Of a DNA stretch of 5,078 bases, positions 1 to 4,005 are shown piece after piece. Every line of letters begins with the position of its first letter. The first letter of the stretch is position 1. Both the position numbers and the translations under genes were made by a program. The notes under the pieces were generated by a model that made no database searches, was not told the DNA's origin, and saw only the letters and a program-made list of their open reading frames with translations. The DNA comes from Microcaldota archaeon (GTDB lineage: Archaea; Micrarchaeota; Micrarchaeia; Anstonellales; Bilamarchaeaceae). The stretch spans positions 1-5,078 of the forward strand of contig DAOUYQ010000073.1 of assembly GCA_030666035.1 (NCBI GenBank). Reading direction: 5' to 3'.

Positions 1-70
1 ATTTATTATGAATAATGTAATTTATAAATGTTTTCATTTTATAATAAAAGTTAATAATTATATATTTTTG

Positions 71-84
71 CTATAATATTATAG
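71..84. repeat. Perfect 14-base AT palindrome
   Basis: CTATAATATTATAG reads the same on both strands. It lies in very AT-rich DNA, so a palindrome of this length is less surprising than it would be elsewhere. It directly precedes a GAAAATATAAAA stretch that resembles an archaeal BRE/TATA element. It could be a regulator site or simply a by-product of base composition. Confidence 0.45.
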
Positions 85-144
85 AAAATATAAAACTAAA
101 CTTCTGGCAGAAAAACATTTACGTATGGAACCTATATGGGGCTA

Positions 145-161
145 TTGCGCCAAAGGCGCAA
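145..161. repeat. GC-rich perfect inverted repeat (7-bp stem, 3-base loop)
   Basis: TTGCGCC-AAA-GGCGCAA forms a perfect 7-bp stem with an AAA loop. It stands out because the surrounding intergenic DNA is almost all A and T. It ends 11 bases before the TATA-like box of the hydrolase gene, so it could act as an operator next to that promoter, as a hairpin in a transcript coming from the left, or as one copy of a dispersed palindromic repeat. No long T-run follows it directly, so it is not a classic intrinsic terminator. Confidence 0.6.
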
Positions 162-172
162 ACAAATAACTC

Positions 173-180
173 TTTATAAT
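173..180 (+). promoter_or_regulatory. TATA-like box of the MBL hydrolase gene (leaderless promoter)
   Basis: TTTATAAT is centred about 26 bases upstream of the ATG at 203. Archaeal TATA boxes usually lie about 25 bases before the transcription start, so the transcript probably begins at or next to the start codon. No Shine-Dalgarno-like sequence precedes this ATG, which fits a leaderless mRNA. Confidence 0.6.
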
Positions 181-202
181 TTCTCCAGCATTAACCTCAA
201 TC

Positions 203-967
203 ATGGAAATCATATTTCTTGGAACAGGCGGGGGAAGAATCAACCTAATCAACCAGACCCGTGCAACCGGAGGATTCATCATCTTCGGAAGCAAAAATAT
301 CCATGTGGACCCGGGCCCCGGAGCATTAGTGCACATGAGAAAACTGGGCCTGGACCCGCTCAAAACCAACATGATTATTGTTACCCATTCCCACATAGAC
401 CACATAAGCGATGCAGGGGCGCTTATTGAGGGAATGAGCAGGTATGGCCTGGATAGAAAGGGAATCCTAATTGGTGGGGATGATTCCTTAGAAGGGGCAA
501 CCGATGGACAGTCCATAAGCAAATACCATCTAACCAGAGTTGAGAAAATAGTTAATGCAAAACCAGGGGAAGAGTTTGACTTTGAAGAAGGAAAGTTCAT
601 TTTTACAAAAGCAATCCATGACAGTTTCCCCGCATTTGGTTTCATCCTTGAGATGGATGGAAAAAAAATTGGATACACCGGGGATACGGAATACTACGAA
701 GGAATGACGGACGTTTTTGATGGCTGTGATTTGCTTATTTTGAATGTTATGAAGCCCATTCCAGACAGGTACCATGGCCACCTCACTGCAGAAGACGCCT
801 CCAAATTGATTGGAAGGGTGCAGCCCAAGCTTGTACTTATTACACATTTGGGAATGAAGATGATTAGGTATCCTGCAGAAAAGAAGGCAGCAGAAATAGA
901 GGAAGAAACCGGAGTAAAGACTATTGCTGCGATTGATGGGATGAGAATTTCTTCTGATCAGTTTTAG
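203..967 (+). CDS. MBL-fold (metallo-beta-lactamase superfamily) metal-dependent hydrolase
   Basis: A complete 254-residue protein of the metallo-beta-lactamase fold, probably cytoplasmic since no signal peptide or membrane segment is visible. It opens with a beta-strand and glycine turn typical of the RNase Z / RNase BN side of the family (IIFLGTGGG, residues 3-11) and DPGPG (36-40). The metal-binding set appears complete: HSHIDH at 62-67 (HxHxDH), H139, D161 within GDT (160-162), H193 in GHLT and H215 in THLG. It should therefore bind two metal ions, usually zinc, and hydrolyse an ester or phosphodiester bond. The substrate cannot be read from the sequence. A tRNA 3'-processing nuclease is possible, but I do not see enough RNase Z-specific features to claim it. 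The start at 203 is supported by the strand-forming N-terminus and the TATA box 26 bases upstream. It seems to be a single-gene unit. Confidence 0.9.
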   Translation: MEIIFLGTGGGRINLINQTRATGGFIIFGSKNIHVDPGPGALVHMRKLGLDPLKTNMIIVTHSHIDHISDAGALIEGMSRYGLDRKGILIGGDDSLEGATDGQSISKYHLTRVEKIVNAKPGEEFDFEEGKFIFTKAIHDSFPAFGFILEMDGKKIGYTGDTEYYEGMTDVFDGCDLLILNVMKPIPDRYHGHLTAEDASKLIGRVQPKLVLITHLGMKMIRYPAEKKAAEIEEETGVKTIAAIDGMRISSDQF

Positions 968-1061
968 CTTATTGGTAAAGAATCTTTAGACCTGTGATTT
1001 AAGACCTTCTAAGGCCACGAACTTTCCTTCTTTTATCTGAATTCTAGCTTATTCATTGTGA

Positions 1062-1067
1062 TTTTTT
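1062..1067 (+). terminator. Possible T-run terminator after the MBL hydrolase gene
   Basis: Archaeal RNA polymerase often terminates at short T-runs without a stem-loop. Six consecutive Ts lie about 95 bases after the hydrolase stop codon, and a looser T-rich tract lies at 1022-1034. Either could end the transcript. The assignment rests only on the T-run. Confidence 0.25.
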
Positions 1068-1193
1068 GAACTGTGGGGTGTGGGGACCATCTTCTTCGGT
1101 TCTTTTCCGCCTTTTCATAATGCACCTATCCACTTGACCTTTAAAACTTCATAAGTTTGCATATTCCATGAATCGCAGTGGAAAGCAGGCATG

Positions 1194-1208
1194 AATAATA
1201 TTATTAAA
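1194..1208 (+). promoter_or_regulatory. TATA-like element of the DUF4258/DUF2283 operon
   Basis: AATAATATTATTAAA is the most TATA-like stretch before the operon. Its centre is about 45 bases upstream of the TTG at 1245. A transcription start about 25 bases downstream of the centre would leave a leader of roughly 20 bases, long enough to include the AAGGGG sequence at 1233-1238. Confidence 0.4.
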
Positions 1209-1232
1209 TCCCAAACATAACCTACTAACAAG

Positions 1233-1238
1233 AAGGGG
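1233..1238 (+). promoter_or_regulatory. Ribosome binding site-like sequence supporting the TTG start
   Basis: AAGGGG lies 6 bases before TTG 1245. It is an imperfect match to an archaeal Shine-Dalgarno sequence. An in-frame stop at 1218-1220 excludes longer versions, and no ATG occurs early in the frame, so this site and the TTG together fix the start. Confidence 0.45.
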
Positions 1239-1244
1239 ATTTTT

Positions 1245-1610
1245 TTGGAAAAGAGAATCAGCAAGGAATTCTTCAGAAAACTACTCCACAACAAAACACG
1301 GAGTTTGAAGTACACATCACATTCGATAGACAGAGCTGTAAAAAGGGCAATAATCACCAGAACCGAAGAAACAATTCCCAGATTTGAGAAGGATGTACAT
1401 GGGAACGATCCTTACCTAGTAGTTGAGCAGGATTCAGATTCCCCGGCTGAGAGAAAGTTCAAGTTGTATTACCGGGCTCCAGAAGGAGGTTTCATCGCTT
1501 ACATAGTCGTTTTAAATAACCAAATGCGCTTAATTAGCGTGTATAAAACAACTAAATCAATCCAGCAAAAGATGTATAAGTGCGAAAAAGCGATGATGAA
1601 AAAACGTTAA
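1245..1610 (+). CDS. DUF4258-like protein, probable toxin of a toxin-antitoxin-like pair
   Basis: A 121-residue basic protein starting with TTG. An in-frame stop at 1218-1220 and the absence of an early ATG make this the only reasonable start. Residues about 22-104 resemble DUF4258, a small RelE-like family: an early strand with S-H-S-x-x-R (25-30; H26, R30, then R34), a middle region with alternating strands (57-60 and 72-77), and a final V-V-L-N ... I-S-V-Y-K-T-T segment (88-103). Its stop codon is followed closely by the DUF2283-like gene, and such pairs recur in prokaryotic genomes. RelE-like toxins usually cut mRNA at the ribosome, but no catalytic residues can be assigned here, so the toxin role is inferred from family resemblance and gene pairing. 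The lysine/arginine-rich C-terminus (109-121) might bind RNA or its partner. Confidence 0.65.
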   Translation: MEKRISKEFFRKLLHNKTRSLKYTSHSIDRAVKRAIITRTEETIPRFEKDVHGNDPYLVVEQDSDSPAERKFKLYYRAPEGGFIAYIVVLNNQMRLISVYKTTKSIQQKMYKCEKAMMKKR

Positions 1611-1636
1611 TGGAAAAAGATATAAATGTTGGAAAT

Positions 1637-1640
1637 GAGG
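1637..1640 (+). promoter_or_regulatory. Shine-Dalgarno-like site that favours the 1649 start
   Basis: GAGG lies 8 bases before ATG 1649, a good spacing for ribosome binding. The competing upstream starts (GTG 1580, and ATG 1610 overlapping the previous stop) have no comparable purine site. Confidence 0.45.
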
Positions 1641-1648
1641 CGAATATC

Positions 1649-1975
1649 ATGAAGAATGTGGATTATGATCCCGAAGCAGATGCCATTGTATTAGATGTTA
1701 ATATCAAGAAGGCGCACCACACAATTGAGTTTACTGAACACATTCTGATAGATATGAGTAGTGATGGAAAAATCGTAGGAGTTGAAATATTGGATGCAAG
1801 CGATGAGTTGTCAAAACTGTTTGGCAGAGCAGTTTCGAAAACAGAAATTAAGCAGTTATTGTATCAAGTAAAACAAAAGCCAGACGAGTATTCGATCCAA
1901 TTCAACTCTCCCAAGAAGAATAACCAAGTTGCAAATTTACTCTTTCCAGTATATAAGAGTCCATTGATATCATAA
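1649..1975 (+). CDS. DUF2283-family protein, probable antitoxin partner
   Basis: A 108-residue protein read from ATG 1649. It has the DUF2283 pattern: an N-terminal strand followed by YDPEADA (6-12), then a hydrophobic strand with an aspartate (ILIDM, 32-36), a DGK turn (39-41) and IVGVEILDAS (42-51). The rest (about 52-108) is a charged, probably helical extension, making the protein longer than the roughly 60-residue DUF2283 core. It lies 38 bases after the DUF4258-like gene and is probably co-transcribed and translationally coupled. Two other starts are possible: ATG 1610, which overlaps the previous stop codon (TAATG), and GTG 1580. I prefer 1649 because GAGG is well spaced and family members usually begin just before the YDPEADA motif. 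DUF2283 proteins have no proven biochemical function that I can state. An antitoxin role is inferred from the pairing. Confidence 0.75.
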   Translation: MKNVDYDPEADAIVLDVNIKKAHHTIEFTEHILIDMSSDGKIVGVEILDASDELSKLFGRAVSKTEIKQLLYQVKQKPDEYSIQFNSPKKNNQVANLLFPVYKSPLIS

Positions 1976-1993
1976 TTGACCTCCGACTCTGTT

Positions 1994-2947
1994 TTAGAAA
2001 TACCTTATCTTCAGCACCCGGCTGTAGATTTCGAATTGGTATCGGTCTATTTCGCTGAAGAATCTGGATTTAAACCGTTCGATTATGCCTTTGAACTCTT
2101 GGTATGTTGGGCACAGCACTTCCAGCTCAAACTCAGCGAATCCAATTGATTCATCTACATATCCACTCCATTTTTCATTTAATGCAAATGAAAACATCTC
2201 CTTCCTTTTCCGAATGCTTTTAAGCTGAAAATCTGCTTTGTAAATAGTCAGGTCATCCAGGGAAATATTTGCCCTGAACCCCTTTATTACGCCATCCTTT
2301 ATGAGTTTCCTGATGCGGTATGACACTTGTATTGGGCTAAGGCCAGTTTCTTTTGCAATCTCAACAGTTCCCAGCCTTGCCCGGCCTGCCACTACATTAA
2401 GAATCTTCAAGTCGTTTTCATCCACTTTTTTTCTTTTGCCTTCCCCGGTAACATATTTTTTTCTTTTGCTGGTGTCATTGCTGAGGAATGCATAGGAGAA
2501 TGAATTGAACCTAAGGTACACCGATACCAAGTTTTTTTCTATGAACTGCTGGAACTTCTTTGAAAATGGGGTCCAGAATTTTTCAAATTCATAGTGGCTG
2601 GGCACCCAGACAACAACCCCAAGATTCCATTCCCCATCCATTTCCCCCACCCACCACGTGCTCCGGGAATTTACCAGATAATCGGTCAGCTTTGAGTAAT
2701 CATCTCTTTCCATGGGCCGGAGCTTCAGGTATACGCGATAAGACTGCCACCCAAGGCAGGACATGTCTATTATTGCATAGTAATTCCGTATGGCCCTGTT
2801 TTTCTCAAGCTGCGCTATGCGATAGGATACAGCATGCTTCCCCAGCTTCAGCTTGCGGGCGATTTCTGCATTGCTCTGCCTGCAGTCCTTGTCCAGTTCG
2901 GAGAGTATCATGCGGTCTTTCCGGTCGAGGTCTTTTAGCGAAACCAT
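1994..2947 (-). CDS. Tandem Lrp/AsnC-family transcriptional regulator (two Lrp units in one chain)
   Basis: A 317-residue DNA-binding regulator, about twice the length of a normal Lrp/AsnC protein (about 150). Unit 1 has a winged helix-turn-helix at about 7-61 (LDRKDRMIL... NAEIARKL... AVSYRIAQLEK) followed by a RAM-like sensor domain (about 68-150) with WWVGEMDGEWNLGVVVW. A basic linker (161-174) leads to unit 2: a second helix-turn-helix at 175-228 (VDENDLKIL... TVEIAKETGLS... QVSYRIRKL) and a second RAM-like domain (about 233-312). VSYRI occurs in both recognition helices (40-44, 208-212), which shows the repeat. RAM domains bind amino acids and drive oligomerisation in this family. The gene diverges from the methyltransferase and shares a 93-base control region with it, so autoregulation plus control of that neighbour is likely. 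Its ATG lies 26 bases after a TATA box on its own strand. It converges with the DUF2283 gene, 18 bases apart. Confidence 0.88.
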   Translation of the reverse strand: MVSLKDLDRKDRMILSELDKDCRQSNAEIARKLKLGKHAVSYRIAQLEKNRAIRNYYAIIDMSCLGWQSYRVYLKLRPMERDDYSKLTDYLVNSRSTWWVGEMDGEWNLGVVVWVPSHYEFEKFWTPFSKKFQQFIEKNLVSVYLRFNSFSYAFLSNDTSKRKKYVTGEGKRKKVDENDLKILNVVAGRARLGTVEIAKETGLSPIQVSYRIRKLIKDGVIKGFRANISLDDLTIYKADFQLKSIRKRKEMFSFALNEKWSGYVDESIGFAEFELEVLCPTYQEFKGIIERFKSRFFSEIDRYQFEIYSRVLKIRYF

Positions 2948-2952
2948 GAACC

Positions 2953-2963
2953 ATTACCGTAAT
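2953..2963 (-). promoter_or_regulatory. Symmetric 11-base element in the regulator promoter (candidate operator)
   Basis: ATTAC-C-GTAAT on the plus strand (ATTACGGTAAT on the minus strand) is symmetric around a central base. It lies between the regulator's TATA box and start codon, over the expected transcription start, where a bound protein would block its own promoter. Ten of 11 bases match the element at 3016-3026 read in the opposite direction. Lrp-family proteins bind such short, spaced palindromes. Confidence 0.5.
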
Positions 2964-2968
2964 ATAAC

Positions 2969-2976
2969 TATAAAAA
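2969..2976 (-). promoter_or_regulatory. TATA box of the Lrp-type regulator (leaderless promoter)
   Basis: On the minus strand this reads TTTTTATA, centred about 26 bases before the regulator's ATG (2947). It is preceded by a purine-rich GTGATAAA stretch that could serve as a BRE. There is no ribosome binding site between it and the ATG, so a leaderless transcript is likely. Confidence 0.55.
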
Positions 2977-3007
2977 TTTATCACTTTGAAACAAAAATCT
3001 CTGGAAA

Positions 3008-3016
3008 CTTATATTA
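3008..3016 (+). promoter_or_regulatory. TATA box of the methyltransferase gene (leaderless promoter)
   Basis: CTTATATTA is centred about 28 bases before ATG 3041, with GGAAA just upstream as a possible BRE. No ribosome binding site precedes the ATG. The spacing supports ATG 3041 over the internal Met codons at residues 25 and 29. Confidence 0.55.
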
Positions 3017-3026
3017 TTACGTTAAT
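3016..3026 (+). promoter_or_regulatory. Symmetric 11-base element in the methyltransferase promoter (candidate operator)
   Basis: ATTACGTTAAT lies directly after the methyltransferase TATA box. It matches the regulator-side element (2953-2963, read on the minus strand) at 10 of 11 positions. It also overlaps a wider inverted repeat, TTACG (3017-3021) and CGTAA (3030-3034), separated by 8 bases. The centres of the two 11-base elements are 63 bases apart, about six DNA turns, so they face the same side of the helix. Confidence 0.45.
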
Positions 3027-3040
3027 ATCCGTAAAAAACC

Positions 3041-3955
3041 ATGGAATACAAAAAACCTGAGCGGGCCCAGGGAAAATGCACTTCCCGGAAGAAAGCCCCT
3101 TTTGGCCCACCCATGCAGCCGGAGATGTCCAGCAACATTAATTCCGAAAACAGCAGAGTCCTCGCGGAGATATGGGATGACCTTATATGCCCAAAAAAGC
3201 GGCTGGAGACGCATGGCCGTTTCCTCCTCAAGAAGCTAGGTTGGAATAATTGCAGCAGTATTTTTGATGCCTGCTTGGGTACAGGGGCGGACGCTCTTTA
3301 TCTTCTTGAGCATGGCCATGAAGTATTTACACAGGGCTTTGACCGGATTGTTGGAAATGAGATAGACGCGCATTTTCGCAGCATAGCGCTTGCAAAAGCA
3401 AGGGAAAAGGGCGCAGATTTGGCCATTACTGCCTACGACTGGAGAGAGCTTGGTAAATACAGGGATAATTTTGGCTCTATGGTAACCACTTTGGGTTTTG
3501 ATGCAATATTGTGCATGGGCAATTCCCTCACATATATGTTTAGCCGGGAAGACCAGATGCGCGTACTGGGCAATTTCAAAGCCCTTCTTAAGGAGCAGAA
3601 TGGACTTCTTTTCATAGATACCAGGAATTATGACTATATGCGCAGGCATAGGAACGAGATATTAAGCGACAGGAAAAATTTCCGGTATTCCAGCAAATAT
3701 GTTTACTGCGGAACAGACAGGGTTTCCATTGCGCCAGTTAAAATTTCTGATGATGAGCTTGTGATGGAGTACGTGCACCTGCATTCCGGGAAAGTCGGAT
3801 ACCTCACTCTCTATCCTTTTGGAACTTCAGAGTTCGTGGATCTCCTTCTCAAGACAGGCTTCAGCGAGATAAAAGTTTTTTCGGATTATGTTCCTGGCAT
3901 CCGCCGGGATGCGGATTTCTACCAGTTCATCTGCGTCAAGTCCCCTGCCGACTAG
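3041..3955 (+). CDS. Class I SAM-dependent methyltransferase, glycine N-methyltransferase-like
   Basis: A 304-residue cytoplasmic methyltransferase of the Rossmann-fold class I type. The SAM-binding motif I is FDACLGTGADALYLL (75-89), with GNEID (105-109) as the likely acidic motif after the second strand. DW (133-134) resembles motif II residues that contact the adenine. CMGNSLTYM (158-166) and FIDTRNYDYM (191-200) resemble the GNSF and IDHRNYD segments of glycine N-methyltransferase, where the arginine of RNYD binds the substrate carboxylate (here R195). The C-terminal half (215-304) follows that family's strand pattern, including YLTLYPF (254-260). It probably methylates an amino group of glycine, sarcosine or a similar small amino acid, but the substrate is inferred. 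About 8 residues (FTQGFDRI, 96-103) seem to be inserted between strands 1 and 2. The first 30 residues are basic and unlike the family. It is divergent from the Lrp-type regulator, which probably controls it. Confidence 0.8.
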   Translation: MEYKKPERAQGKCTSRKKAPFGPPMQPEMSSNINSENSRVLAEIWDDLICPKKRLETHGRFLLKKLGWNNCSSIFDACLGTGADALYLLEHGHEVFTQGFDRIVGNEIDAHFRSIALAKAREKGADLAITAYDWRELGKYRDNFGSMVTTLGFDAILCMGNSLTYMFSREDQMRVLGNFKALLKEQNGLLFIDTRNYDYMRRHRNEILSDRKNFRYSSKYVYCGTDRVSIAPVKISDDELVMEYVHLHSGKVGYLTLYPFGTSEFVDLLLKTGFSEIKVFSDYVPGIRRDADFYQFICVKSPAD

Positions 3956-3964
3956 TTTTAAAGG

Positions 3965-3972
3965 TTTAATAA
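3965..3972 (+). promoter_or_regulatory. Possible promoter of the valyl-tRNA synthetase gene
   Basis: TTTAATAA lies in the 50-base gap after the methyltransferase, centred about 37 bases before ATG 4006. An alternative TATA-like stretch, TTTTAAAG, lies at 3956-3963. GGGGT at 3994-3998 sits 7 bases before the ATG and may serve as a weak ribosome binding site. Read-through from the methyltransferase gene is also possible. Confidence 0.35.
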
Positions 3973-4005
3973 GCTACAATAGTCTCACTTTCTGGGGTAT
4001 TATTC

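Larger units (their letters stand above)
1..202. other. AT-rich intergenic region upstream of the MBL hydrolase
   Basis: No gene is recognised here. The first 135 bases are overwhelmingly A and T. They contain an imperfect AT hairpin (22-30 against 35-44, loop tttt), a perfect 14-base palindrome (71-84), an odd-centred palindrome TTCTG-G-CAGAA (102-112), a TATA-like stretch TATAAAA preceded by GAAAA (89-95), and a GC-rich perfect hairpin (145-161). The last part carries the probable leaderless promoter of the hydrolase gene. The region may also hold the transcription terminator of a gene lying to the left of the window. A 14-codon frame starting at 125 exists but is not called as a gene. Confidence 0.7.
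968..1244. other. 277-base intergenic region without a recognised gene
   Basis: No convincing coding frame or tRNA/rRNA was found on either strand. T-rich tracts (around 1022-1034, and six Ts at 1062-1067) could end transcription of the hydrolase gene. TAGCTTATT occurs at 965-973 and again at 1045-1053, and each copy is followed by TGTGATTT at different distances. A G-rich stretch (GGGGTGTGGGG, about 1075-1085) is followed by a pyrimidine-rich stretch. The right end carries the AT-rich promoter of the next operon. A small non-coding RNA cannot be excluded, but no known RNA family was recognised. Confidence 0.6.

Noticed and set aside
22..44. AT hairpin as an intrinsic terminator
   Set aside because: The stem is made almost only of A-T pairs with a bulge and has no clear T-run after it, so chance is a sufficient explanation.
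142..678. 178-codon open frame on the minus strand
   Set aside because: It lies fully antisense to the hydrolase gene, whose metal-binding motifs are complete; the minus-strand translation has no recognisable domain.
968..1244. tRNA, C/D-box RNA or CRISPR in the long gap
   Set aside because: No T-loop motif, paired C and D boxes, or regularly spaced repeats were seen.
1115..1357. 80-codon minus-strand frame spanning part of the 968-1244 gap
   Set aside because: It overlaps the start of the DUF4258-like gene and the operon promoter, and its hydrophobic composition is what an antisense reading of A-rich coding DNA gives.
2560..2949. 129-codon plus-strand frame
   Set aside because: Antisense to the tandem Lrp gene; rich in Pro, Ser and Cys with no domain pattern.
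2853..3239. 128-codon plus-strand frame crossing the divergent promoter region
   Set aside because: It runs through both TATA boxes and overlaps the methyltransferase in another frame, so it is a chance frame.
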